Part shown: in pieces, positions 1 to 11,827 of the stretch
How the letters are laid out: the number at the start of each line of letters is the position of its first letter
How positions within the stretch are numbered: the first letter of the stretch is position 1
Assembly (NCBI GenBank): GCA_027886185.1
Contig: WOAB01000226.1
Span: 496,001-560,000 of the forward strand
Reading direction: 5' to 3'
DNA length: 64,000 bases
Origin: Rheum nobile
Lineage: Eukaryota > Streptophyta > Magnoliopsida > Caryophyllales > Polygonaceae
Position numbers and translations under genes: made by a program
Notes under the pieces: model-generated
What the model was told of the DNA's origin: nothing
Database searches by the model: none
Seen by the model: the letters and a program-made list of their open reading frames with translations, nothing else

Positions 1-1697
1 CCTGCCGTTATCAGCGTCATTCCGACCCTTAAACTTGCACACGAACTGGCCCCCAGATGACACCGTCACCGTCCTTGAACTAAAGTCGATCACCGCCCCA
101 TGACGCGTCAGCCAATCCATACCGAGAATAATGTCGTATGGAGCCATGGCTATACAAATCAAATCTGTCTCGAATTTCTTACCCTGAATGATAATCGGAA
201 ATTCAGACAACCGCTTCGTCCCAACCAGACGATCACCATTAGGAAGACTTACAACGAAAGACTCACAAGCTTCGTCACACACTAATCCTAACTTACTAAC
301 ACAACTATCCGAAATAAAGGAATGGGTAGCACCCGAATCAAACAGAATGCATACTGAAGTAGAATAAAGGTATAAAGTACCTTGTGCAATTGGAGCGTTA
401 GGTCCATCCGCCTCACACATCTCGTACAGGCGTTGACCGTGACCTCCAGAAGCAGCTGGGGCTTTCCCCTTATTCTGAGCAATTGTTTGCATTGATGGAC
501 TAGGAGTCTCAGCTGGCTTGAACCTGGGCTGGTTATTCTGATTAACTGACCCATATTGTGACTCCATTCCCTTATGCTTTCCCTACTGACAGAATTTCTG
601 CATATGGCCTCTATGACCACATTCAAAGCATAACTTCTTCTCCTTTGGGCACACAATGCTCTTGTGCCCCGCAACACCACAATTATAGCACTGGACTGGA
701 TTCTTGCTCTGGCCCGTCTGCTGCGTTGACCCTCCTTAAGTTGTGTCCGTCTTTGCTTGACCAGACTTAGCAAAGTTAGACGGTGGCGTAGGTCGCTTGA
801 ATCCACTCCCTTGATTCTGCGTCGATCTTTGCCGATTGCGTCTTTTGGTTGACTCCTCCAGAGTCACCTCCAATTTGTAGGCTGCATTCACATACTGCTC
901 CAGAGTAGAGCATGTGTGGTACACCATCATTGGCTTGATATCTGGGCTCATCCACTCGTGGAAATACCAGATTTTTTGTGCTTCGCTGGATATCTCAAGT
1001 CCAGCGTACTGTAACAGATGATTGAACTTGGTCGCAAGCTCGATTACCTTCAATCCATCCATTTTAGGGTACAGAAACTCCTTGTGTTTCTCCTCCCTCA
1101 TAGCACGAGAGAAGAAACGGTCTGTCATCTTTGTCTTGAACATCTCCCAGTTCAAAACAGGACTTTCAGCTAAGCCGGTACTCTCTCACCACCCGCTAGC
1201 CTCTTCCTTCAACTGAAGAGAAGCTATATGTACTTTCTCAACTTCAGTACAATCCACATTGCGGAACAGCCGCTCCATGTGGGAAAACCAATGGGTCACC
1301 CTGACCGGTTCTCCTTTTCCGTTGTAGCTGTCAGGCCTCATGGAATTAATGGTCTTCAGCGCACGACCATAATTGTCCCGAGCCTGACTGCATTCTCTTG
1401 GAATACACGGTTCACTAGCTCCTCAAATCTGGGAACCGGTGGAGGTATTGGCACACCTTGTGCCTGCGGCACACCTGGTCATAGTATATCAGTTACTGCC
1501 TGCATAACCATTCCTCGAAATGCTTCCATTGTAGCAGCATCTAATACTATTGGAGCATTGGTCTGACCTTGACCATTGCCCCTAGGATGATTGTTGGAAT
1601 CTGACTCCTGCTCGTCTTGTCCAACATTTCCTACAGTTGGTCTGGGGTCATTTCTTGTCCCAGCACCAGCTCGAATTGTGTTCCTCGTGTTCACCAT
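1..1697 (-). pseudogene. gag-pro: gag and protease start of element A, broken
   Basis: Gag begins MVNTRNTIRAG at 1697. The capsid region (FKTKMTDRFFSRAMR, near 1150) has the plant Ty3 gag layout. It is followed by two CCHC zinc knuckles (CYNCGVAGHKSIVC and CFECGHRGHMQKFC, about 700-570), which bind the RNA genome, and by an aspartic protease with the active-site motif DSGATHSF near 345 and the flap-side motif ILGMDWL near 110. It is broken: a TGA ends the first open part at 1479, frame changes lie near 1395 and 1190, and there are stops near 736 and 580. Protease itself looks open to the window edge. Function in intact relatives: virion structure and processing of the Gag-Pol polyprotein. Confidence 0.88.
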
Positions 1698-1976
1698 CTG
1701 TTTACCGATCCAGTTCCAAGTATTTTATACATTAATATTATTCAATATACTTAATGTAGCAAAATCACTCAGAGTAGATCAACTTGGTATTTTTTTATAG
1801 ATGAACTTGAACTATTTTACAAACTGCACATTAGCCGATCTCCCGAGCGTCAGGTCAAAATTGCTCGGAGATTGTAGTATTTCACAAAGTACATGCCGCA
1901 ATACTAGAATATTTACACGGTACATGCTGAAATACTAAGAAAAGGAAACTATTGCTACATGCAACGTCGGTCCTTA

Positions 1977-2902
1977 TCACGGTGCTCCGAAACGTTTCCT
2001 ATACGGTAGACTTTCCATGTAAGGCTTCTTCGGACGGGGTTCTCCATCGGATTCTGACGATGGACTACGCATCCTGCTTGGCCCTGGAACACATGATTCT
2101 GGTGTCCCTGGCCTTATCTCAGTCATGGTGAAGTATGGATCATCCAAGTTTGGCTTTCCTAGCCCAGCTCTTCTCTGAGCATTGTCGATCATTTTATCCA
2201 TCTGGTATTGCTGTTCAGAAGATATCATCTCGCTTTGGCGAAGGATCTCTCGTAGTTCAGATTCCGTCCTCCTTCTCCTTTGAGTAGGGATAGTCTGAGA
2301 TTCTCTGACACTTCTTCCAATACCGTACTTGGTATAAAGTATTTCCCAGTCAACATCAGACATGAGTGCATACTCTGGCACTGGTGGCAACTCTTGCATA
2401 GGTGGTAACTCTGAACTGGGGTGAATAAATTGCATCCCCGGTTCCTGACTATCCACCAGCAAGTGCCTCAAGTCATCGGACTCCTGGTTCTGCCCGTTGA
2501 GGTCCATCTCGGTATCCTCCTCGGGATCATCCTCGATGGGGTCCTCTTCCTCGTCGGGGTCATCCTCTATGGGGTCCTCTTCTTCATCTTCCTCCTCGCT
2601 CCCTTCAGGAATCATTTCTATCTGGTAATCGTCATTGTAGTACCCTCTCGCGTACCTAGACGATTCATCTTCTTGCATTGCTTCCTCCCTTGGTGGCTCA
2701 ACTGGTACTACACAGGAACTACAACATTCCTTGACACTAGGACTACCGACTCAGGAAGCACATGCTTGATCTCCTCAGGTGGGCTGCTTGGTTCTCCAAC
2801 CTCGAAGAACCCCTGGGGTATTGGGAAGTCGAGCCTTCCTAGAGATGGTGAATCCATCTCGGCATCTACCGAGTCCCTCTTATGAGAAAGACACGCACCC
2901 AT
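1977..2902 (-). pseudogene. extra ORF ahead of gag in element A (unknown protein)
   Basis: I do not recognise the protein. It starts MGACLSHKRDS at 2902, about 200 bp after the primer site, and ends at a stop at 1977 after LPYRKRFGAP. One frame change near 2708 splits it into two open parts. The same protein, end to end, is present in element B (17350-18390): both share the MGA-x-x-S start, the motif LPESVVLVS, YARGY, a long Glu/Asp-rich run with EEDPIEDDP repeats, a GPSRMRSPS-type Ser/Pro stretch, and the basic C-terminus. Gly2 and Ser6 fit the N-myristoylation consensus and Cys4 could be palmitoylated; this is inference. It is separate from gag, which starts about 280 bp later. Confidence 0.8.
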
Positions 2903-3106
2903 ATCCTACAGGATAACAAGGAAGGATTTAGTCTTTCTAGACATAGAAGCAAGCTTACTACATCAGACTATAGATAGAAGATATGACTATGAACGGTGTT
3001 TTATTTTCAAATTCTTTCATTTTGAAAATTCAGAGCCCTTTTGAAAATACTTTTCAATTGAAAACGAGTAATTGGTTTTCAAATACCCAACCCGTTTTAA
3101 AACTTA

Positions 3107-3119
3107 GGCTCTGATACCA
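3107..3119 (-). other. primer-binding site, initiator tRNA-Met
   Basis: The minus strand reads TGGTATCAGAGCC four bases after the LTR end. This is the usual plant Ty3/Ty1 primer site complementary to the 3' end of initiator tRNA-Met. It fixes the LTR boundary and the element's orientation. Confidence 0.92.
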
Positions 3120-3123
3120 CAAT

Positions 3124-5470
3124 TGTAACATCCCCAAATCATAACCCATTTGGAAATGTATTATCGTCAGTGACCTCGGTTTTCCTCACCAAAGCCACCC
3201 AAGGCTTTACCGTTTAAATACAATCCATGAAACACTTATGATACAAAATCATCATAATATTCGATTAAAGCATGAGTCCCGGAATTACATCCCAATTCCG
3301 AATAGGACTAAATACAGAGTTGAACAAAATACAGCGAAAGTCTTTCTTAAAATATACAAAAAGGGGTTGTGATCGCCATGATCACCTGCCCAAGGTTCTC
3401 AACCTGATTAAAACATTAAAAACGTCCAAAAACCACCGTCGTCTTCATAGTCATTCTAGTCTTCTCATATATGCGCTCTATCTGATGTGCCGAATCGAAC
3501 GGATGACACCAGCCAACCATGCAGAGAATAATTTTGGTTGGTTAGTCTAATGAAAGACCATACAAGGGCACAAAGCAGAAAGTTCGAAGTAATCGTATTA
3601 GGTTAGACTCATCGTCCCTCGAATAACAGTCGAGTACGATAGTCAACCACCATACTGCTACAGGAATACAACAAAAGGCATGCACAAGAGAAGATTCTGG
3701 AAGACCGAGTCTTCCCAGAAATCAACTCGAAAGAAGACTCCAACGAAATGAGTCTTATAGGAAGATATGACAAAGTCTGGAACAACACAGAATTACAGTA
3801 TCGCATTCGAGCGACTAAAAGTTAAGACGAGCTTTCCTAGCTGCACTAGCGCCTAGCTGCACTACTCGCCCAAGGTATATTAATTATGTGCGACAACGGC
3901 ACTTATCTTATGATATTCTCAAACGCACAACACGTTATAAGCTTTTAGATGTATATATCCCATGGATCCTATACATATAGTATTAGGTGGGGTCTAGCCA
4001 CCTCTCTACTATTTCGAGATTTGTGCCACCAGCTAAGTGCACCACCTCTATACTCGTGTATCAGAGGTTGGGTCATGACTATCCATATGGTATCAGGTGG
4101 GGTCTAGCCACCTCTCTACCAAATTATAAAGAAACGACTAGATCCCAACGAATCCAACGTTCCTGACTACTAGTGCTAACTAAACAGTCCAAGCACAACA
4201 ATAGTCCACAAACATCAACATAACTGCCCTCAAGGTTAACAACATAAATATATATTCATAATAGCATTGTTCTAACAGATATACAACCTATTATAATATC
4301 ATATTTTAGTTTTCCAAAACAATTAACAAAACTGTTCCCAGACGAACACATTATTCATTCCAAATTAATTACTCAATTAAACAACTGATAATTAATGGAA
4401 ACATGGAATGATGAGCAAGAGAGAACCGCCATTTGCCTTAAATCCGCAGAAGCTTAACGAAGCTAGGTACGACGACAACTGGTTTCCGGGCTCGAAGAAG
4501 GGACAGATTTGACAACACATATTCCTTCGGATCGACCCATAAAGAAACCCTAAGTTAGATTCGACAACAACGAGTACGAACCTAAAGAATAACGGAAAAA
4601 ATCGAAAGGAACGAAGCCCGATCGAAAGCCACAGAAGCCAAGGCCGAAACAAGCCAAGAGCTTCTGGGCGGCGGTCGCCGCCTACCTTACGGCGGGCGCC
4701 GCTGTTCGTGGCGGCGGTCGCCGCCTGCCTTACGGCGGGCGCCGCTACGAACACCAGAAAATATACACGAGAGGCAAAAACTCACCGACTTCGATTGTTT
4801 TGCTTCTCCTTTCCTTTGCTTTGGATTCTAAGCTTCTAAGGGCCTCCAAAGCTTCACTTTGCAACTGGAATAACACCAAATGGAACTCCAGCGATCGATT
4901 GTGAATTATCCGGCGAAAGCTTAAATTTCCGGCGAGATGATTGTGAGGGAGATTGAGCTTCGGATTTGTGCTCAATTCATCTCCCAAATCCTCCTTTAAA
5001 TAGCCAAAACTCCAGGGGACAACCAAGGGCACGTGGAGGGCTAAGATCGGAGGTCATCCGATTCGCCGACCATCACGGAGTCAAGCCGGCGAGGCAGGGC
5101 TAGGCCTGCATCTAGGCGGCGGTCGTTGCCCATTTTGGCCGACGGCGGTCGCTACTTTTTGGCGCCACTTGCCAACTTGCCGGGAAGAGGATGACGATGT
5201 CAGAGCCTATCAGGCGGCGGTCGCCGCCAAGCCCATTTTTCGTCCGTTTAAGCTTGGAACAACAAGGTCTTAATCCGGGATAAATAATAATCGTACACGA
5301 ACGAGTATTAAGTCCCAAAATACGTCGACTGTATATTATTTCACTTAGAAAAATATTACAAAGATTAAGAACATTACAGAATGTCTTTCTGTCTCCGAAA
5401 TTAAATCGACGTACACAACAGACGTTCAGGTAATTTCCAAAATACCCTTACAGAAATACGGGGTATCACA
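3124..5470 (-). repeat. 5' LTR of retrotransposon A
   Basis: About 2.35 kb. On the minus strand it begins TGTGATACCCCG and ends GGGGATGTTACA, giving the TG...CA ends shared with the other Tekay LTRs here. A GC-rich block with GGCGGCGGTCGCCGCC hairpins lies in its first third. A single copy of the paired ATAATAG/CTATTAT hairpin found in the other LTRs sits at 4258-4294. The rest is AT-rich leader-type sequence without credible genes. Confidence 0.88.
4667..4747. repeat. tandem GC-rich hairpin modules in LTR A
   Basis: Two copies of a 43-bp unit, each opening with the palindrome GGCGGCGGTCGCCGCC (4667-4682 and 4710-4725) and followed by GGCGGGCGCCGCT. Another copy of the palindrome is at 5213-5228, and a decayed one near 5114. 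They stand out against an AT-rich background. Confidence 0.85.
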
Positions 5471-6355
5471 GTCTTTCCTTTTTTTATGAGTAGAACATTC
5501 AACACCTAGATAGCACAGTTTTGGTGGGTTCACAATTCTCTTAGCTTTGTTTCAAGAGGAAGGCGGAATTTTTATGTATTGCCTTTTGCATTTGTATGAT
5601 AGATATTAGCTTCTATACGTGTATACATACTCATATACATAGAGTCTTCATAGTATTTAAGTTATCTTATCTTGCATCAAAAGGTTGTCATATATTTTTG
5701 TCATTTAGAACTTGTATGCGTTTTGGCCGTTCGCAAGGTGAACCCGTGAATAAAACTATCCTACATCAAAAGATAGAAGCTTTTACTGAAAAGATTGGTC
5801 AAAGCTGCAAAATTGTGAACCACTCCTAAACCCTTTCTCCTGTAGAGGAAAAGGTTAGAAACACCAGACGTACAACCAATGATCAGGTAATTAAGAGAAA
5901 ACAAACCTAAACCAATCATCCACAAAGCGCATAAGCTGTTAAATGCTGGAGACGAAACAAAGTGACACATAATGTGATCGTGTGAAGAAGGTAGAACCGA
6001 GAGTACAACCAATAGTCACTCAAATCCATACAATATTCTGTAAATAAGGATTAAATTTGTTGAACATGTAGTTGTACCCATGTAGTGCAACAAAAATAGC
6101 TATGCTGGCCTAATTTTCCTAGCACAATTGTTTCACTTGCTGGTGCATTAGCATTCAAAACAAATTATATCAAACTATTATCATATGAATTGACTGTAAT
6201 AAAACTAGGTGCAAAGTACCAAGTAGTCCAATGATAGAAGAAAGAAGAGCCGGGTTTTCAAGAAAAAGACTACCAAAAATGGGGCATGGGAACCAAGAGC
6301 TCCAATGGCGGCATCCAGAGCAGTTTCAGTTTCACAAAATGAAAACGTATTGCTA
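5471..6355. other. no gene seen
   Basis: AT-rich sequence between retrotransposon A and the POL5-like fragment. Short open frames on both strands show no recognisable domain. A target-site copy next to the LTR cannot be tested because the other end of element A is outside the window. Confidence 0.6.
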
Positions 6356-6881
6356 CTACGTCATCTTCAGTGCAAGGAAGGTTTCTCTAAGCTACGCTTC
6401 ACAAGCTTTTTGAGATTCTTCATCCAATGTCTTGAGAAACGTCTTGGCCATCTCATGGCTTGATACAATTTGGAGGATTTTGTTGCAGAATTTACGCACT
6501 GCATCTCGCTTGGCTTGCTCCTTTGGCATATTTTTCACTAAAATCTGTACCAGATCCGAGATTTGTGCTAGATAGGTTTTCAAGATTTTCTTTGAGTTGT
6601 TATCAGCGTTGTCTAAAAGAAGAGACTTCAATGTTCCAAACAACAAGGTATCCATATGGGTTTTCAAGATTTTCTTTGAGTCGTTATCAACCTAATGTTC
6701 TTTTCCAACAGAGATATTAAGGTAGCCAGTTGGATGTCCGATTTTGGGTACCTCTTTGACTTGAGTACCTTCTGCAAAATTCCCCATATGCGTTGTCCAA
6801 GCTGTTCACTACTTTCCATGGTATTTGGGTTGATAAATATTTGGACTAAATTTGAGTATATCAATAAAACTTGTGAAGCAT
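6356..6881 (-). pseudogene. POL5/MYBBP1A-like C-terminal fragment
   Basis: Minus-strand translation matches what I know of plant rDNA-transcription regulator POL5 (DNA polymerase V / Myb-binding protein 1A family), a HEAT-like nucleolar protein involved in rRNA synthesis. Visible landmarks are SEQLGQRIWGILQK followed by LISLLEKNIR, then MDTLLFGTLKSLLL, and MPKEQAKRDAVRKFCNKI. The first exon starts behind a splice acceptor at about 6882. A TAG interrupts the C-terminus near 6392, after which LRETFLALK continues in frame. A segment encoding the DNNSKKILKT part is copied in tandem (6571-6600 and 6660-6690), which shifts the frame. The long N-terminal part of the family is absent. I read it as a gene remnant or captured fragment. 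Confidence 0.65.
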
Positions 6882-7199
6882 CTGCATAACAGAAATAATT
6901 ATTACAAGACAACATCAATGAACTGCAATGTTGCTATGATTAAGAATAACTCAAGAACAAGTTCAACCGATTATGTTTGCAATTTCACAACTACAATACG
7001 TTTGCAATTTTGACTTGTGATTTTATCTTAAAGTTTTACAATTTGCTAAGAGCAATATCTGTGAACCTTTTAATGTATATATCTTTTTTTCCTTTGTTGG
7101 CTTTTATAACATCAAATACCAGTACATTTATGGAGGTGTTCAAAGCAGTTGCCAGACAAGGTGCATGATGATTGAGAACAATATTGCAATTGACAACAA

Positions 7200-8470
7200 G
7201 TTTCTTTCTTTAGTTACCAAGAACTCATGATAAATCCATAATTTAAAACTCTAGCGGAGCATGATAAATGCAATTAAACATGACATCCTGAATCATAAAA
7301 GCCTTAAAATGTTAAAAATAATGAACCCTAAATAACTCTCAAAAGCCCTAAAATGGCAGCAACCAAAAATCAAAAGCCCTAATATAGACCGATAAGAATA
7401 ACCACCATCAAGGAATTGGCTCTACGATATAATAGTATGAACAAGTATATTCTTAGTTGCACAAAATCAACAACCTTCACCAATTTTCCTAAGAGAATTC
7501 CGCACTTGAGAAATCTCATTGAGAATTAGGTGCTCTTCTTCAGAAGAAGAATATGTGAAGTATTTTCTTCATTGCAATGGACTCAATATATATCAATTCA
7601 AACCTGTTGAACATCTTGAACTATGTTAAATGGAAAGAGAGTCTGAAATGTCACTCACACACGCACATCAACAGATCGAAAACAGAGGGAGCGTGTGAGT
7701 CTCAGTCACTCTGGACACTTTCATCAGAAGAGGGAAAATTAAAAAAGAGAGACACAGAAGATTAAACCCTAAAATCAAAAAGCCCTAAAGCTCCAAATTG
7801 AAATCAATCAAAATGAAACCCTAAAATTAAAAGCCCTAACCTAAAAACATAGCCCTGAAATCAAAAACCCTAGAAATCAAATTGATCAAATCCCTAAAAT
7901 CGTCATCAATTGAACCCAAAATGGATTCAATCTAATCGAAATATGGGACTCACGAAACCCTAAATCAAAGGTGAAGAGCAAGACGATAATACCTACAGCG
8001 AGCGAGCTTCGAGTAAGAACAATATGGGACTCACAGATTTGGGACTCACGAAACCCTAAATCAAAAGAGAGGAACAAGATTGAGAGCGAGTTGGGGATGA
8101 GAGGAAGGTGAAGAGTGAGGGGAGAGAAGAGAGAACTCTTGAACATACCTGCAGCGAGCGAGCTTCGGGGAAGAACAATCGCGAGCTCGTGAAGGAAACC
8201 AGTAATGTCGGGGAAGAACAATCGTGAGGAGAGCCAATGGGAAATGTCGGGGGCAACAAGGGAAGTACCAATATCCAAATGCTCCATAAGTAGGGAAGAA
8301 GTACCAAAAGTAAGGAGATCCAACTTTTTTTTTGCCCATTTTTTAGTAGATGGAAACAAATTGAAGTACTTTGAAGATTTTGGAGTATGTTCATCCCGAA
8401 CAGACCAAACATAGCTTTTTTCCATGAAATGAGCATGCCAAAGTAGTTGAAGTAAAAAAAAGGAAGTTAC
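7200..8470. promoter_or_regulatory. telo-box-rich promoter-like region with local tandem repeats
   Basis: AAACCCTA-type telo-boxes occur at about 7325, 7763, 7817, 7867, 7957 and 8048. Such boxes mark 5' regions of plant ribosome-biogenesis and translation genes. The region lies upstream of the minus-strand POL5-like fragment, so it could be that gene's former promoter and leader. Repeats of GGGACTCACGAAACCCTAAA (7943, 8043) and of GCAGCGAGCGAGCTTCG-like sequence (about 7997, 8151) show local tandem duplication. Open frames on the minus strand here are low-complexity and not convincing genes. Confidence 0.4.
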
Positions 8471-8499
8471 CGAACGGACCCTATATGGATGGTCCGTAA

Positions 8500-9145
8500 A
8501 CTCCATTATAAATAATATAATATGTATATAGATAGTATGTAAATCGAAAGGTTAATTATTATTTTTACCAAAATATTTTCCATTATACATAATACTATAT
8601 TACTTTTTCTTACACATATTCCAACCTTAAAATATGTTGAGTTCTTTAATTAGTGTTCACGAATATTCTACAAGCAAAATATTTCCCATTATACATGATA
8701 ATATATGATTTTTCTTACACATATTCCAACTTTAAAATATGTTAATTTCCTTAACTTACTAATTCTATGTGTGACAAGTACTTAATTAGTGTTCACAATT
8801 AAATATTGTTTATATATTGTCCATAAACTCCATTATAAAGATCATAATATGAAAATCGGAAGCTCTCTGCAACACTTTTTACCAAAATTAAGTAATACTA
8901 TGTATATAATTAGTACATGTGTTTATGCTAATTTTTAATTCTTTTCTTTCGATATAAATACACATGTAATATAATATGTTAATTTCCTTAGTTACCAAAT
9001 AAGACATCATCCATATAATATATTACTTGACTAAATACTTATCAAAATTAAATAAAGTTAAATAATATTTCATCTATATAATATATATGCATTTAATAAA
9101 GTTGGACAATATGCAAGACCTAATTAATATTAGAAAAACACATAA
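8500..9145. repeat. AT-rich imperfect direct repeats, no gene
   Basis: Two imperfect copies of a segment containing CTTACACATATTCCAAC (about 8610 and 8717), each preceded by a CCATTATACAT-type stretch, and a repeated CATAAACTCCATTATAAA-like segment (about 8497 and 8822). No coding potential seen. The stretch ends at the Helitron 5' terminus. Confidence 0.5.
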
Positions 9146-9175
9146 TCTACTATATAATAACTAAAGCAGAATCGC

Positions 9176-11260
9176 GTCTGCACAGGCATGCGCCCCGAGA
9201 ATGAATCTGAAAATTGCGGTGCCACGTGTCATCACGGAATTTCGTTGTACACGTGTCAGTTTTTTGTTTCATTTGGTAGTTTACTAAAATACATCGTTTT
9301 AGCCTTACTTAACATGATTTTCTTTGTTCCATTTTGACTTTTGGTAGATTGTAAATCTTTCTAAAAATTATGCAATTAATATTCTAACCTAATTTTTTGA
9401 TTGCAAATCTTTTTAAAAATAAACGATTATAATCCGATCTATTTTCTGAATATTGCATATAATACCAAATATAAGCATGAATAATTTGCAATCAATAAAA
9501 ATAGCAGAATTGTGCAGTATATGATTTATACAAACCATTATAAATTTTAAACCATAAGAAAAAAACAGAATTTGCGCACAATCAAAAACTTGAAAGACAA
9601 ACAACCAAAATTAACCTAAAACATAAATTAAATGCCCAGAAACCAAGCAATAAATTGAAATGCCCAAAAAACACAAAAAATGAACAAAACCTGCCCAGAA
9701 AGAAATTACTCTGGTATACAAATTATAAATAAAACTGAAATTAACCATGACCAAATTCAAAACCAGAAATTAAATTGTTCAACAAACCAAACCATAAACC
9801 AGAACTTGCAACACACATGGAAAAATACCTGAAAAACTTGCAACACATGCAAAAACTTAGAATGTACTTGCAAAAAACTTGCAAACTCTAAAAACAACAC
9901 ATTGCACAAAACTGAACATGTGCAATATTAAAACCTGCAAGGCTAAACTTGAACTAGAAACAAATCACCATAAAACTGACAATAATACAAATTATGCCAC
10001 AAAAATACACAAATTATGCAATTGCTGCCTCGACGCCCAAATTCTGCAGATCAATCTGGTATGAACCTGTCCATAAACAGACATATGACATAATATTTTA
10101 GAATATAAAATATATGCACAATAAATGAATAATATCAAAGGAAATCACAGAAAATATATTACAGTATATATGACACTGAGAATCTACATTTTCCAAATGA
10201 AAACGTGGCAAAATATTACAGAATAAAAAATATGTGCAAAATAAACGGCAGAATATAATAGAATATATATGGCAAAATATATGGCACTGGAAATCTATGT
10301 TTCCAAAAATTAAAACTGATCTGGTACTAATAATATATGTCAAAATATGACAGAATCAATGACTCGGTTTGTGCAACTATATATTTACAGCCTCTCATTC
10401 AATTTCAGTACAATCAACTAGATATTGCAGTACAAACAACAGACCGTTTAGAGCTATTTATGAGGTAATTTTTGTCATTCACCCAGAAATTACATGTACT
10501 GATATTGACTATACATGTCTTTCATTACATTTTGTTCATTACATTTTGTTCATTACATTATGATTGTATACTAAATCTATAGATTTCAACCCTCGCAAAC
10601 AAGAGATTTCAAATTAATAGATCTGAACAACTCATACAAATAGAGATAAATTTAGAGAAATTGATAAAGATGAAAAGATATAGAGATATACAGTGATATA
10701 GATACATAGAGAGTGTGGGAGAGAGAGTGTGAGTGACTGACTGAGAGAGAGAGAAAGAGATACAGAAAGATAGCTTACATGTAACAACTTTGGATCTACA
10801 TAGAAAATCTCCTTGGATCTGAAAGTCCATGGTTGATCTGCATAGAACAAAAAATATTATAAGTTACATATTTTAGAGAGCTAGAAGTATACAGTGATAT
10901 AGATTCATACATGCGGTTGGAGAGAGTTTGACAGACTGAGAGAGACCAAAATAGAGGCAGAGAGATAGACAATAGCTTACATCTTTTACATGCTTCGTAC
11001 GTTTGAGTTTGGATCGATCTCCTCATCAACGGAGTTTTTGTGGTTCGAATTTGAAACATAACAAGTATAAGCATAAGGTTAGACTATGAATTATGCAAAA
11101 CAGTGTTAAAAAGACAAGGGTGTGACTTCGTATAAGTTTTGTTGTTTCATTGTTTTCCCAGTAAATCCAGAATTCTTTGTTTCAGTTTTATTCAGGCAAT
11201 CCAGGACTCAGTTACAAGGTAATAATTCAAAACCTATATGCAATATCGAACCTATAAGAG
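9176..11260. other. Helitron 5' non-coding region
   Basis: Repeat-rich, mostly AT-rich DNA between the Helitron terminus and the RPA-like gene. It contains ACTTGCAA-rich stretches (9840-9900), a short tandem TTCATTACATTTTG (about 10521-10560), and purine-rich AGAGAGAGA/TAGAGATA tracts (10630-10770 and 10870-10980). No exon recognised. Confidence 0.5.
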
Positions 11261-11378
11261 GAGGCATGTTTACTTAAGTTTGTGTAGAAGTTGCTCTGAG
11301 AGGCTATTAGATTAGTCCTTTTGCCGATGAAACTAATAACGCATCGGAGCAACTTCTACACAAACTAATAGTAACCTC
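11261..11378. ncRNA. long fold-back hairpin, candidate small-RNA precursor
   Basis: Perfect 20-bp arms AGTTTGTGTAGAAGTTGCTC (11277-11296) and its complement (11347-11366) with a 50-nt loop. Pairing extends outward through TTACT/AGTAA to GAGG/CCTC, and inward through TATTAG/CTAATA. The shape resembles a plant miRNA or inverted-repeat siRNA precursor, but transcription is unknown. It lies 450 bp upstream of the RPA-like gene. Confidence 0.35.
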
Positions 11379-11827
11379 TCAATTTACAACACTGTCATTT
11401 ATCTTGAATTATTCTGTCTATTTACATATTTCAATATACTTTGAAAAAGATGTCTTTCATATATACATGGAAGCCAAGAGCAAATAGATATATAGACAGA
11501 GAGCTTACGTTTTTTCTTTCCTTGATGAGGGTATGTATATTTCCATAACCTTCTTCAATGTGCAATCCTCACCAAACTCCAGATCTTGACACCATAACAA
11601 AATAGTCTGCAACAAACCATTTTTTCAAAGAATTCAGTATTTTCCAGTAAATCCAGAAATCATATACAAGGTTAAAACTGAAAGTATACCAAATAGTTTC
11701 AGACGGGGTTTACATTTTGTTGTATTAAAAACTGATTCTATTTCATAAATTCAGTTTTTTGTTGTAATTCAGATTTTATGTTCATTTTAATATAAATACT
11801 GAATATTGTTTATTCCGTATTGTAGAT

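Larger units (their letters stand above)
1..5470 (-). mobile_element. Tekay/Del-like Ty3/gypsy retrotransposon A, 5' part
   Basis: Read on the minus strand, this runs 5' LTR (5470 to 3124), tRNA-Met primer site (3119 to 3107), an extra pre-gag ORF (2902 to 1977), gag (from 1697) and the start of protease, then leaves the window at base 1. Pol and the 3' LTR are not visible, so the target-site duplication cannot be checked. Gag and the pre-gag ORF are colinear with those of element B at 14830-35846, so the two are related families; LTR sequences differ clearly. Several stops and frame changes show it is inactive. Clade assignment rests on gag/protease similarity to element B, which has a Tekay/Del-type integrase C-terminus. 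Confidence 0.9.

Noticed and set aside
7886..8506. 206-codon minus-strand open frame
   Set aside because: Low-complexity, repeat-derived (tandem segment with telo-boxes), overlapping frames on both strands, no domain.
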